A DNA stretch of 64,000 bases, taken from contig CM041084.1 of assembly GCA_023079485.1 (NCBI GenBank), positions 9,980,609-10,044,608 of the forward strand, written 5' to 3'. This DNA comes from Archilochus colubris (Eukaryota; Chordata; Aves; Apodiformes; Trochilidae). Within the stretch, counting starts at the first letter, position 1. Each line of letters starts with the position of its first letter. The notes under the pieces were generated by a model that saw only the letters and a list, made by a program, of their open reading frames with translations, searched no databases and had not been told where the DNA came from. Below, piece after piece: positions 1-15,100 of the stretch. The translations under genes and the position numbers were made by a program.

Positions 1-3000
1 TTTACAGTAAGAGCAGAACAGGACGACTCCTGGTCCCTCCCCTCTCTCCCCCAGCTGATGACCACCAAGCACTATCAAAAGAAACTGAAGTTTCTGCATT
101 CAGGATATCCTTTATTGGAATCATCTATAGCCTCCTGTACTCTGTGTATGATGGGGCTGTCTTTGGGATTTCAAGCACATGCAGTTGTTTTCAATCCCTT
201 AAAGAGAAATAATAATACTGCAACATTCTTGTAAACATCCAACTTTGGAATTGATTTTGGACTGCTCAAAAGACAACACTACACAGAATCATTTTGGTAG
301 AATGATCAGTTAGGGGAAGTAAAACATCACATGACAGAGGCCCATGTGAAAGAAAGGTGATCAGAGCTGTCCCTGGAAAGAATGTAGTGTGACTGTACAG
401 TTTAAAAATAGGTACATCATTTTTAATATACTATTTAAATCGATGCAATTTCTATTTTTACCTATCTAACTATATATAGCAATAGTAAATATATATATTT
501 AGATAACTATATAAATACATACACATATACAATTGCATAACAACATGACACAAAGACACAAGGTCAATTAAAACTTGAAATTGGAACCTTAATCTTGGCA
601 CTCTGCAGCATCAGAACTATTTGTGTTATGAAGACTGGGAAGCAATATGCTTGTTTGAAAATCCATGACGACAAATTGAACTAAAAATAGCAACAAACTT
701 TATTTGAGGGTAATAAGTCAACAACTTTTGACCTTATATTACATTTAAACATGGTTTTATACCCCAAGATATTTGGTTGTGTCCATTAGCAGCCACCACT
801 ACACAGAATTCCACTTTAACATAACAAAATTTGAAAACTAATTGAGTAAGCAAATTCTATACATTCAGATCATAATACCCCAGAAATACTTATGATGTAC
901 AGATCACCAAGATAGATTACAGTTTAATGAGGACAGTCTTGTAAGAACACAACAGCAGCTGTACTGAACCAGCAGCACAGTAATGGGTATGTGGTCACTG
1001 TAGCCCACAAAAGACAATTAGAAAAAACCCAAAGAATATGATAAGCATATTTCCCTGTTTACAATGATCTGTGATTCCGTATTTTGGACTATCTTTGTTA
1101 TTTTTTAGAAAGCCTTTAGACCTCATTTTTACATGTCTTCTGCCAGTGAAATAGTAGTGAATTTCTCCATTCAAGTATGTCACATGAAAAACAAAATTCA
1201 ATGTATTTAAATTCATAGTCTAAAACTTTTACTACTTCTATTTTTTGAGTCACGAGAAGCTGAAAAAACTCAGTTGTACACTATTAACAAGGATTTCCTA
1301 ATCTATTTTCTCTGGCTTTTTTTGCTACAGTTTACATTTAGTTTGACAGTTTATCTTGTTTTGTGCTGATCCATAACCTTTAATTTTCCCCAAATAATTA
1401 CTATATTCATATGCTTCAGCAAATATAAGATTTCTATTTATTAACTATTTATTTAGACTTAATGTTCATTTGCTCAAGTAGTCAAAATTTTTTCCTGTTT
1501 TTTCTAAGCCTAATTGCTAGAAGCTATGATAGTAACTCCAAAGATCTCCTGTTTACATTTTTTTCCCAAAAGCCTGTGCCCATGGCAATATACACAGCCT
1601 GGGGCAATCAGTGGGCACCTAGCTGACTCAGCACTATTATTTAAAACACTTCAAGGAATCTATTTCAGCCTTTTAGACCAGATAATACTACAGTTGTTAC
1701 CACTTCTCCAACTAGGTTGCAATGTAATGTAATGAGACACATGGGTCAAGATTTCCTTCAGGTCTAGGTAAAAGGACATCCTTGAAATTTCTGTACAAAG
1801 CCTTTCCTTCTGTGGAAAAAAATCTGCTTTAAAGAAAAGAAATGGACTTGAGACTTGGTCCCTCAAGTGTCTCAAAATTAGCTTCTCAAAACCATTTTTT
1901 TTGCTGTGTGTCCATAGTGGCCAGACAACTCTTTTCCTAAGGACTTAAGTCTGAAGAGATGAAGCAGTTCTCACACACACTATCAAAAGTGGCAACAATG
2001 AGAAAACTGAAGGAAATTTCTCCATTGGGCATAAGAGCACAAATCCAGTGAAATAAGCTCTCAAGAGACAATCCTGCTGTATTTCACCCAGCAACACCAA
2101 ATCCAGCTTTGGAAACCTGTCTTTTTCTTGCAGAAAAAAACATGTTCAGTGTGGGCCCTGCTCACAGAAATAGCCCTTACTCTGCTCTGAAACCCAGGCA
2201 AGGATGCAGCAGCATCTTACCACTCTAGGGTCCAGCTTTGACAAAGAAGCACAGTTTTCAACTTGGCTGAGATGTAGATAAGTAATCTAAAATTAGGAAT
2301 AATCAAAATCAAATTTTGGAGCTGACTCTTGAAAGAGAAAAGCTGAGAATCCAAATTACCCTTCTGGTTATTGCAAGGGAAGTAGCAATAAACCCACAAG
2401 GCTGCTCTTTGCTGCATCACAAGTGACTGACAAATCTGGCCTTTCACAAGCTACAAACAGCTAAAAGTAGTCACTGTAACACATATCTCTGATGGTGAAA
2501 TACAAAAACATTACTGGTTTCACTGACTAAACTTAAAAAAAAACCTCTAACTGCAGACTGCATCGAGATTTTGGCAAATGTTGGGTATATCTATTTATAA
2601 ACCTATACAAAAGGGGTCAGGAGGAAAGGGCAAAGAAACCTGAAGCAGCAGAGCACAGTCACTCTGGCACTACATAATACACAGATTTACTTCAGTAGCT
2701 GTCATTCTCTTTTTCTAACGTGTTTATTAAAAAAAAAAAATCTATGTAACTGAGAAAAGTAAAAAAACCCCTCAAATATCTTATATCCTAAATTCTAGAC
2801 CAGGCTAAATTTCATGGCAAAGTTTTTATACATTAGGAAAAAAATTCAAAGACAGTGCTTTAGCTATGTGAGTTTTATTAATTGGTGTTACTTTACTTAT
2901 GCACAGTGAATTAACAGATTATTTTCCTCAGCTAATGATGTTTACAGTATGCAGCTCCTTCCTCCATTCATACATAATTAGAACTAGCTACATTTGTAAT

Positions 3001-3099
3001 AAAACAATTCTTCTCCTTCCAGACCAACATAGCTGCCAGATGAAACAAAGCACATATTATAAAGCATGGGCACCATCATAATAAGATAATATAGTTTAC
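1..3099 (-). other. ESYT2 intron 4 (partial)
   Basis: AT-rich intronic DNA after exon 4, running off the left edge. I looked on the minus strand for the next SMP exon and did not find it. Only chance ORFs under 80 codons, a short TA-rich patch near 470-530 and A/T homopolymers were seen. Confidence 0.8.
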
Positions 3100-3176
3100 C
3101 TGATTTGAAGATCCAAAATGATCTGCCTCTTGTCCACATTTTCAGTGTACACTTTTACACCATTGATCCGTAGAGG
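3100..3176 (-). CDS. ESYT2: ESYT2 coding exon 4: SMP domain strand region
   Basis: A 77-bp exon encoding PLRINGVKVYTENVDKRQII and the following LDLQI, then two bases of the next codon (phase 2 exit). It follows ...GNQ of exon 3 as in human ESYT2 (GQQPLRING). The acceptor is TTTTTTTAG and the donor GTAAA. The next expected peptide (SFVGNCEIDLEIKRYF) was not found between base 1 and 3099, so it should lie outside the window. Confidence 0.95.
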
Positions 3177-6100
3177 CTAAAAAAATGAATTATGTAGAAG
3201 TTGAACCCTGCTACTGAGCTATACCATATGAAACTCTTAACTCTGAATACATGCATATTCATGCCTGAAGAATTTGTTGTAACCATTATTAAAAGGTGTG
3301 AAGCAAAAGGTATGTTTAGTTTAAAAATGTTCACCTTGTTAGGATCCACTCAGCCACAACCTTCCTGGAAATTACCCTGGGTTTAGACCACTAGATTTGA
3401 AGATTTACCAAAGATTTAATATCTTGCTTTCCCTCTCCCCACAATAAACTTCTCATTTCTTTGTACTAGCTTACATCTAACACTCCCAGAGAAAGCATTC
3501 TTTCTGTGCAACTAAAACAAACAAGAAACTAAATTTAGTTCACAAAAATGCAGTTGCCTTAAGTGGAATACAGTCAGAATGGAGGGAAAACAACCTGTTA
3601 TCTCCACAGAAAGTTGTATTGTTTTGTCAGCTACTCTACGCTCTCTAAACCACAGTGCTTGTGCTCTCCCTCCCTCTCATGTAGAAACAGCACAGACCAA
3701 CCAAACATTCCAAGATTCAAATATTCATCAAACACTACAGGTGGGAGAGGACGAACAATGACCTTGCTTAGCACAATCTCCTGTCACATTTTTTGTTACT
3801 CCTTTTGGGAAAAACTGTCCTATTTCTATTTACATCTTTTTAGTAATTTAAGTAAAATGGGAAACTCCTGCTGTCAGACTACCACTGTTTTAGGGGCTGT
3901 GCAGCTCACAGGATTCAACCCAATCAAGGCTGTGAGATACAGTAATAATAACTGTTTCTTTCTCATGTCTAGAACTCAGAAGTTCTCAGGAGCGTACAGA
4001 AGCGTGGGAGCTAATTTAAATCTTACTTAAAATTAGCACCACTTAAAAGGAATGCTATTCTACAGATTGTAATATAGAGCCCCTCAATGAAAGGATTTAC
4101 AACTTTTAAAAAACAAAAAAAGCCTGCACAAAAGGTGCAGTAAAGTAAAATTAACAGTAATATAAAGGAATCAGAGTCACAGAGAGAGAAAAATAATTCC
4201 CATTCATCACATCTGATACTCAACTTCAGTTTTCCTGATATTCAGAGGTGGGGGGCGGTAATTATAAAAACCCTTATTTAAAATATTATTTATAGCAAGA
4301 AGGAGTAACATAAAAAAACAACTTCACAAAACTGCTAAGCTGCATCTCAACAGAAGTAAAGTTATGGTTGACACAGGTAAGAGTAACTAGTCCTGAACTG
4401 ACTGCACCCAGAAATAACTTAGGCTTAGCTTGTTCTGCTCAAACAAGGCTCTCCTACAAGCAGGTGAGAGCAACACATTATGGCTTTCCTTTGGAAAACT
4501 GAGCTAGCAGCCTTGTCACTGAACTCTGTATGTAACATAAGAATCCTTTACTAAAAAATCCATACACATTTTTGTCTTACTGTTACAAGAGAAACCAGAA
4601 TAAGACTCACCACCAAATGTCACTGAGAAATATTTTGTGTAGATTTAAAACAGACTACATGAAAATGGGAGGTAAGACAAAGCCTCTTAGAAAAACTTCA
4701 GACGCTGACCTGATTTCCTATATCAATCTTTGTAAAACTGAAGGTGCTGAGGTGGTTGTTCGCTCCTCTTACTGCTGGTTCTATGGTCTCTCGGAAGAGT
4801 TTCTCAATAAACTGGCAAATAAAAGGCCACATCTGTTTTACAGTCTATCAGGAATAAAATAAAAAACAAAATTAAAAAAGGAACGTGGAACTCAACTTCA
4901 CACATTACTGAAAATATTCTTTAAGGCATATGTAAAAAAATGTTTTACAAAGTTTTAAACATACACATTTCCTATACAGTTCATTACAAACATGAGAATT
5001 AGTTCTTTTTTTACATACAGGAAGCTTTCTGGAATTCTCAATTTGTGTTTTATACACAAATTTATATACATGAAGCTGAAGCACTGGAAGAGGAAAAAAA
5101 ACCAGTACAAAGAATTTTCATCTTTTATCCCTTGAATGCACATGTATTCAGCACTGATGCTGAATGTTGGGAGAAGGGGGTTAAGTTTACAAGTAAAGAG
5201 GGGAATAAGAAAAAAAAATGGGTCAAATGCATTTTTAAAACACATGCATAAGGTTAGAGATGTAAAAAAACCCAAGAAAAAAACAACAGTATTTTACTCT
5301 TGTATCTGAAAATTCTATCTTGGTGTCATTCCCCCCTGTTTTCTAGTTAGCTCATTCTTATATGCTCTTTGAATGGAAGATATTTTTAAAAGCCAACCTT
5401 AGGGGATCTTTATCTTATATACACATAAAAATCAAAAATGCAAAACTGATTTATTTTTAGATTGCAGGTCAGAAACCTACAGTAACTGTATCCCAGACAA
5501 GTAGAACATAAAGGACTTTACAGCTGCTATGACTTCCACACAATTATAGTTGTCATTATTTTAATGCCAATTAAAGTCATTCTCCAAAACTCATCATTGC
5601 AAGACCATGAAAACAGACTTAATCTTTCTCATGACTAACTGGATCAATGACTAGAAGCTTCAAGTATAAAAAGAGCATAGAAAATTAAAACCATTCTGTT
5701 CTCAGAATCCTGCCTTGCTTTTTTTTTTTTTAATTTCAGATTTTTCTCCTTCTACTTCCCATTTGGAAGTAATGTTAATGAACAACCTTACCTTGTTGAG
5801 CCATTCTGCCCTCTCTGTGTCTGGAAAGTGGACCTAAAAAAAAAAATTAAGACAAAACACTTTTTAGTTATTCATGTCCAGTCATTTATAAAAACAGGAA
5901 AACTTAGGGGCCTCCCTATGAGTGAGCTACATATTAAGAGAGAATATTCATGACAAGAATATTAGAATCCAAAACATGAACTCAAGTTCTGCTCTGAACA
6001 GATACAACTCCAAGCATATATTGAGCAGTGGCAACTGGAATAAAATATTGCTTTAACACTTCAAATGAACTTAAAAAAAACAATAAGCATAGCTGACAAA

Positions 6101-9100
6101 GTTAGTGTCAACAAAATCTGCCTCTTAAGTTTCAAGGGTTTTTAACATGACACTCGACTGCCAGAGCCCTGGCTGCACCTCTGCTTCCTTTCACTCATGG
6201 CAGAGCAGTGCAATATCAATAAATCATGGCTTGAAATATTTAGTCAGTGAAACTAAGCTCGAGAATAGATGTTTTAAGCTTCATGAAAAGTCCTTCAAAA
6301 GACATTTTTAGTGTTTTCTCCAACAACTTTAGAAATCACAGAGAGCCAATATATATATGTACATATGTATGTATGTATACACATATATACATAGGATGAA
6401 AAGTACAAATGACAGGAAAACACCAATTAAGCTCTGGATGAACAGACACCCCCCAAAAAAACCCATTTCTTTAGATATCAACAACTTCTACAATGAGATG
6501 CAGATCACACTTCTGAAACACAAAGAGCCTTTGAACACACTAAAAAACTGTGACCTACATATACTGACTTTCATGAAGCAATGTCTCTACTTAACTGAAT
6601 TGCAAAGTCTTAATCTCTTCATAGCATAGCAGATTGTACCACTGGTTTTAACAGCAGTGCTACTTGTTATTTTTATTATGCATACACCCCAAATGTGAAC
6701 AGTCAATTAAATACATGCTTTTTAAACTCTATTTTCAACAAGTTGGATTTGAAAGCAAGCCCTAGCAATGATGGGTTTTGTTTAGTTTTTATTAAATTCT
6801 TGCATTAAAAAGCAACACTAACTAACATATTCTTGAATATACTCAATTTATCTTCTGAGCAGTCCTTAATTTGATTTAAGCATCCATGTTTTAGCTACTG
6901 GCCCCTACAGTATAATCAATAATGTCACTTCTCTGGTCTGTCTCCTTCTCAATATTCTCAGATCCAAAACTAAGGTCAGACACACAATTTTACAGATTCT
7001 TAAAGAATTACAAATACTGCTGACTTCCACTGTCAAAAGAAAGGTTCTTGGCATCTTCAAATGACCTTTTTCCAAATATATCACACAGCTATCAAACTAT
7101 TCCACGTGGCACAAGAATGACTTGTTATCTGTTTGGCTGTAACAAAAACATTTGATAGGAGTTATTTTGTGAGTTCAAAGTCACATATTATGTGGAATCA
7201 CTTGAGACAGGCTGGGAAACAAGCAAGAAGGCACATACAATAACGTCTAGCTATATGTGCTAATTTATCTAATTGGATTTTTACCTGCTGTATTTATTAA
7301 GAACTTGCTTAAAAAGACATAGCTCTTCATTTTTCCACAGATTTAAAAATTACTTGTGCTTTAGTGTGCCCCATCTATCCCGCTACTACCATTATTTGAG
7401 TTAGTACTAAATTAAGTCCTAAATTATATGTCTAGATTACTCCTACACTTGAATGTAATACAATGAATTATATCTTCCATTCCTGTTCCTCACCCCTTTT
7501 GCATCTTTGCTTTTCTACTCACTCCACTTTTAATATAATTCAGTTACAGAGACTGCAATGCTAATGGCAGTAAGTTGTTTTTTGGTTTGAGTTTTTTTTT
7601 GCTTTAAGAGTCTTTGATATCAAACACAATCTCATGCAAAGACAACTGGGGAAAACCTGAGGGATGGAAGTTGGTACTCTAGATAAATCAGAACTGGCAC
7701 AAGAACATCAAGGCAATTGCACAAACATTTTAGGGCCAGACACAGAAGCAGGCACCAGACTAAGTGATGTGCAAAATCTGTTAACTCCTGTATAAAATCT
7801 ATTAGACAAGCATAACAGAAAGACACAGAAGATTTCAGCAAAGACAAAGACTAAAAGCATTTTCCACTTGGTTTCTGTTACTAGATTGCTCATGCAGGTT
7901 TTGGTAAGTACTCTCATTTTAACTACTTGGCAGAGTTCCTTGTTATTCATAGTGTAACTAGAGAGAACCGTTGCAAGAAATAGGCTAACACCCATGTTTA
8001 GCACCAAAGCACTACAATATTATATGTTCCAGGAACGTTCTAATAGTAAAAATTATATTGCAGAACACTTGGAAGTGCTCAAAAGATGTGTTTCTGCACA
8101 TTAAAAATACATGATATAGCTTTCTCACACAACTGCCTGTGGTCAGCTCTAAAAACTCTCATGATTACATCCCGTTTCTGATGCCCTCATATCCTGTGCA
8201 GTTAATCCAGAACACATTATTTTCCAAACACATTATTTTTTGTAATGATCAATAGGATACCAGAAAGAGCCCAGGGTACTCAGTTCCTTGTTCTGTTCTG
8301 GAAGACAATAAAACAAAACAGGGACAAAAGAAACCCACTAACAAGCTCTTATTTCCATAGGAACAGCAGAAATATTTCTTACCCACAATTCTTTTATTAT
8401 TCAAATTCTCAACATATACTCTTCATATTGGGTAAATTAACTCAAGTTTTCTACCCAGATGATCATCTGAACCTTTCTAAGGAAACAAGGCTAGACAAAG
8501 AACAATAACCATTCAACTCAAACACCACAGACTAAGGACTGGTTGGCCATTTTTTGAAAAATCAAACAGTAATCAGCAAATTATATCAAATGAATCCCAA
8601 AGTGCAAATAACAATGTTGCTGCCTTAAACCTAAGGGATTCATTCAGATAAGGGAAGTTTCACGCATCTACACAGATGTCACTAGAAGCAAGCAGTGACA
8701 AGAAGATCAGAAAGAAGTTACAATACCCTTCTGGTGAACTGCTTTCAGCACAAGTTACAGGTATTCTACTTTAAAACAAAAATTGCACAGTATTTGTTCT
8801 TATTCACTGATCCCCTCTCTGTAAAACACTTTTCTTCTAAGAATTATCTTAGTAGCATTCTCCATCCTTAAGGCTATTCATCAGCCAATCCTTCTTGTAT
8901 TTAACTTCTATTTCATTATTATGATTAATACAGCTCATAGGTCCTAAGTGTTACATGAACAGAAACAAGAAAAATGGCACCTGCATTGAAAAGAGGTAAG
9001 TACCTCTATTAACCAGAGTATACCATCAAGTGAACTTTTTTTGATGCAAACCAATCAAATTCTTACTGTGTTGTAACACACAATAAATAAAAAGGGAAAG

Positions 9101-12100
9101 TAGCTTAGATTAAAAAAAATAGCAAATACCAACCAAACAAAAAATCCACACTAAAAAAAACAACTGAAGTCATGCTGCCATTACTGTGTATGGAGTTTCT
9201 TCCTAACCTCCCAAGAATTAAAATTAATTCAATTTTAAACTACATTTAAATAATCTATTATAATACTTATGCTTAACAGATACTTCTCTGAGTCAAGCAC
9301 TACCTAGCTTCTATCTAGTTTCTTCAATTACTTGTTGCTCCAGATGAAAATCTTGAAGAAACAATAGGAGAAAACAATTTTTATTAACCACAAGGTCACA
9401 CAATATAATGGAGTTTCTTGATAATAGTAGTTACATGTAACTTGAACAGTTTGGCAGGTATTTCACCAACATCTCTTATATTAGATCCCAATCACTTCTG
9501 CTTACTTTGGAAAGCTAAAATTTCATACAAAAACACACAAAAAAGGGTACCACAATTACTCTTCATAGTCTCTTCAGGCAACATCAGTGCAAAGGAAAAG
9601 CATCAGAAATACAGAGCAGAAGTCTGACTTCAGAGCTCTAAATCACCTTCTAAACACACAGCATAAGCAGCTGTTTAGTTACTAAACCTAAAGCTAAGTG
9701 GTGTGGTAGAAAAGAAACACATTAAAATTAAATTATCCTTTTAATTACAACTGTCATATTAATTTGTTTAAACTACCTGCACTTGTAGCTCAAAAAGGCC
9801 AGAGAAATTTAGTAAAAGAATTAAAAATCTCAGCATGGAGACAATAAGAAGTGTTATTCAATACAAGTGGTATTCAAGCTCATTTTAACTGGTGTTTTCC
9901 AGCTGGTAAAGCAGGATGGCCTAAGGACATTTTAAGTAAAACAAAGCTGAGCAGGGCCGATGAATTAAGCCCATGTATTCCACCCAGCAAGCCTCTCTCT
10001 CTGGAGAAACAAGGAGCAGCAGTAGATGAAGTGAGGAATCCCTTGCCTTTTGCTTCTCAACACAACCTGGAGATCCTCAAACACAGACTGAGGGGACAAA
10101 CTTTTCTTTTTAATAGGAGGTAAAAAAAAGGGGGAGCTGGAAGGGAAAGCAGAGCAGCCAGGTTGCCTCCTGTTACACCAATAATCCACATCCAGAGTTA
10201 TCCTGGCAATTTTCCTAATTACTTCAACACCACAAATACTGTACCTTCCATATCCTCCGAATTACAAGAAAAAAATGCACTAAATATTTACTGTTGCAGA
10301 ACTGCAGGAGTCAGTATTCCTAAAAGAAAAGGTTAAATGTTTAATAACTAAGGTTCCTCAAAAAAGCTACAATTAACCACAGGTACTTGCTACTGAGCTA
10401 ACAACTGCAATTTCCATTGTATTTCTGGCAATCTGATTCTGTTTAGCATGCTTTGGCATGGATTTTGTGTTTGCAGCCTTAAATACATTGAAATTATTAA
10501 CCTTTGCACAGCAAAATTCTTATTCATCATTGCAAATGCTGTATGTTTTCAGTATAGGGATTAAGCAAGGACTCTTGAAACATTTTCACTGACTCATTCG
10601 GGGCATGATGCTTATGTCTTTCAATAGAAAGATCTGGAAGATCCAGAAGCAGGCTGAATATATAAAATTCAGTTTCAATGAATACATTGAATAATTATTT
10701 AAGCCCACAGGGTACTTCATAAAAAAGTAGCTAGAAGGGCCTGTGCACATCACTTCAAAAATTAAACTCATAGAATAAACAGCACAGGTTTTTGTAGTAA
10801 TTGCCCACAACCAACAGTAACAAAAAAATTAAAAAATAAAAAGAAAACAGAATGTTGAAAAAAATCATACAATAGACAGTTGGGGCAGGCAGTCAAAAAA
10901 ACCCCACACAAGTTAGATGCAGTGATAAAGGAGGTGTGGAAGGGCCCTGGAGTCATTGCCATGGGCTATAAAACCCTTAAGTAAAATGGAAGCATTGTAA
11001 ACAGTGGAAAAATATCCAAATGGAAGAAACAGTTGTAATGCCAAGCAAGGTTAAGGATGGTATTTATTTATAAACTGGAACATAAGCCATTTAAGTGTCT
11101 GGACAACACACTGGAAAATCAAATAAACCTTAAAAAAAATAAATAAACAAAAAAGCACACTACATGCCCTTTGAGTTAGATATGAATGTATGAGACAAGA
11201 CTGGTATTGCAAACACACACTTGGGGCACCACCAGATGTTCCTAAAACATTCCTGTCATCCCACGTGAACTGACATTATCAGCTCAGCAAGTCCTAGGAG
11301 CTGCCACAACAAACTATGGACAGCTACTTAGCACAAATCTTCCAGTCTCATCTCGACCACATTCTCCACTGTTTCACAAGGTATTTGCTTCAGAGTCAGC
11401 ATGGGCATCAAGTGAAAAAAAAAAAAATAAAAATCAAACATAGCAATCAGCTTAAATGTGTGGCAGCTGTGAATTCAGAATCCATCCCTCTGCAGCCCTG
11501 GTATGACACCACAATATTCTCACCTGGGTATTTCCCCTAACTTCTGTGGCAAACAAGGTCTTTGGCAATGTACAATAATGCTGTACTTGGAAAAGAAAAG
11601 CCCTGCCTAGAGATGCTTTAGGGTTCTGACAGGACTGAAACAGCAGCCACAAAGCCAGTCAAGCAATTCAGAACTGAAGGGTGCTGAGACAAAGCACAAC
11701 AGTTTCACTTTCTCCACACGTATCTTTCACTCCAATAACTGTTAAATATGCTTCACTCATACTGGTAGTGTCAAAAACTGCACTTTTCAGCACTTTGAAT
11801 CACCAGTACAAAAACTAGATAAAATTTGCCTAATTGCTGCTGCTTTAGCAGAGATGGAGCAAGCAGGCTACAATACACAGCTACCCAGAAACCTTCTTAG
11901 AAGCAGCTTGCCATAAAAAAAAAATAAAAAATCCTCTGGGATAGACATTAGAAGCAGCTGCTCTGGAAGAATGACAGAACAGTAGTCTGCCAATAAGGGA
12001 GCTAGGAAATCCTGCTAGCCTGACACTCAGCATTTGCAACCCCAACTGGAGAAAAACTGTTAAGCCTAGAAACTAAAAAATAAGCATCACTAACTTCCAG

Positions 12101-15100
12101 AAGCATCCCTGCTTAATCCCGTGAAGAACAACACATACAACAAAAATCCCTTGCTTTACCAATAGTGGTTACACAATTTCCTTCCAAACACCTGGAAATA
12201 CATTGGCATGGATTCCTGTCATACCTCGAGGCAGAATCTACCCTAAATACTGTGTAGTAGGTCTCCTAGAATCACAGCTTTTCTTTGCTCATGGTAACTC
12301 TTTCTAAACACAAACTCCTAAGCTTTCAGTCCTCTACCACAGGTTTTTCTTCTGGTGCTGCATACTTTCAGAATTATTATAAAATAATAGCATACTAATA
12401 ATGTATATCATAACTCACGCTTCAATATAAAGTCAACTTTGTAACAAGATTGCTTTATTCTCTATGCAGCTTAACAAGATCTTGTAATTCTTCCTGAATC
12501 ATTGTTTGCACCCTTTTTTTCTTCTTTCCAGATGGAAAAGAACTGCAATTTGTAGGCTTCTGAATGGCTTCCACTTTCTGAAAGATCCACATGCAGAACC
12601 TCTGACATAATATTGGTCTCTTGACACAGAAACAAACATTTTTTCACACCTAGCTAGCAGTTTTCTCTAGAATTAAATGAAGGTTGCTGGACCACCTCTA
12701 AAACAAGAACTTTACTTCTCAGGGTGTGAGATTTCCAACAAGTAATTTCAGCAGTGTGCCACAATATGTCAATATTCCTAAGACTCAGAATAAGTCAGGG
12801 CAAACAATGAATGCAACCCGAGCAGTGCCTGCTGCCTGGCAGACCAGCCAAAAGCCCTTCCATTACACAGTCTAAGTTCATATCCACCACTCAGAACCCA
12901 TTAAGAATAAACACTCACTGAAAGATAACAGTCTTCAAGCTTACAGGAAGTGGAACACTTTATCAAAAACATTTGAAGACATTCTTCATGTAATGTTTTT
13001 CTAAACTGTCAGCTGGCACAGAAGTGATGTTGAACACTTTTTAAAGAGAAGTGACATAAAAACTAAGTTTAGCACTTTGATCACTCACTACCCAGATTTA
13101 CAACTGTGCTGTTGTCTACGTCCTTATTCAGAAGACCAGAATCAATTATGAACTGTTATGATAGCCAGATGCCCTTCTTCAGACCCCATCTTCAGTGGGC
13201 ATTTACAGCAGTAACAATTATACTTTAAATGCTTATGTCCAGTGGAAGGCCAGGAGCAAAAGAGTTGAAGAAATAAAAACTGAACAGCACAGCTATCTAC
13301 ACAAGCAAAATAAAGAACTTTATCCTGATTCAGTCGTGCTGTTACACAAAATTACAGACACCTGGTGTTCCCAATTTTAAGCAGTAAAAAAAACATTCGC
13401 CGATAACCCACATCTCCAGATCCCCACAAGCACTGATATCACTACTGAAAGCAGAGATGCAGATTTTAAGTGCTTAAACTACTGAAAAGCATGGCATAAA
13501 CCATAGCTGTAAGGATGCACTTCAAAAATCTTGCACAGTTTTACCTTTTGACATGTTATCAACTTCACCTTTTTCTTCTCAAAGAAATTTCACATAAGAA
13601 AATTCACTTCCACAACATAATCTTAATACCTTCAAATTTGAGCCTTCAGGGTTCAAAAAAACCTTAGAGGCATTAGCACCTTATTCTCAATGTGTTACCT
13701 TTCAAACATCTGTACTTTTTAGCCTGTGTAACAAATTCCCTTTCAGCTCTGTTGAGAATTCAGGCATGTTCCCACTCCATTCCCACTTACTGGATTGATG
13801 GCCAACAGAAGAAATATTTTTCTCTCTGGACTGTTAAATATTAGCTTTCAAAATAGCTTATACAACCAGTGTTGCAGCACAACTTACTATCCTTTGAATG
13901 TTTACAGCTATGAAAAGAAGTGCTGGGCTCTGCACCAAATTGTCAGCCATCCTTTTTGCTGCTGTCTAGACTGAAACATTGAAGGTTTCTTCTCCTTTCA
14001 CTCCACTGACCCACTGCCCCCTTTACCAACCCCTGTAGTCAGGAGCTCTTATTCACTAGGGCTCCTTTTCCTGTGAACATTTGCTACATGACTTAGTTAA
14101 TCTCTCTAAAGGAACCATGCAGGAGTTCTGTGCAGTTAAAATGGACATCCAATTTTCAAAAAAGCTGAGTATTCACAAACTACTGACCATCTTCTGCAGG
14201 ACTCCCTGTCCTCTTTCTCAGGCAGATTAAATGTCCTTTCCTGTCTTTAACTGATTTACCAGCAACTAATTACTGAAGAGTAAAATGATCTTCTATGATT
14301 CAATGTGCACATTTTGGCAAGAAATATTTCCATTTATTGAACCCCAGATTTTATAGGCTGATTTTTTTTTTTTAAATACAACACATGAAACAAATCCATG
14401 TGTACACTTAGACAAATGTCATTCGCTTTTGATTGGTTTGGGGGAGAGAAAACTGCAAATTCATGTTTGAAAATACAATAGAAGAGAGAGGTTGATTTTT
14501 TTATTTTTGTTTTGTTTTGTTGTTATTCAAGCTAAAATACAGTACCAGAGCATGCACATTCAAGTTGGGTAAACCTGCATCCTAAGAAGTTAAACAAGTC
14601 TATAGAAATTGTTCATTATTTAGCTCTTTCATGCATATTTAGCTCTTACACTAAAAGAAAACATATGCACATCCATGTCTTAATTTAATCTGACTCCTAA
14701 CACCTGAAAAAAGTATGTAACATCTGTTTACTTCACTGCATCTAATATTATCCAACCAGAGTTTATTCTTTAGTGTTAAAACACTCTTTAAACATAATCA
14801 TAAATAATACAATGCATAATGGGTGTTTAAAAGCCCCCTGTCCCTACTTTCTAGCTGAAACACTAGACACTTACTACAAAAAATCCAGAAGGCATAAAGA
14901 GTATAGCAAGACTGGCAGCTTTGTTGAATCTGCAAATATTTACTGATAAACTCTGAAAATATAAAATTCTGCTGAGAAAGTAAAAGAAAGCAGAGCCCTC
15001 TAATACCGTGAACCCAAAAAAGAGTGGTAATGTTTAATTTAACATAGTGAGAGGTGGAGAGGAAAGCCCTAGTTAACCTGATAGCATCAAATTTCAGATG

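Noticed and set aside
3563..4030. 155-codon plus-strand frame in ESYT2 intron 3
   Set aside because: No domain, no promoter and no codon pattern suggesting selection; antisense within an intron.
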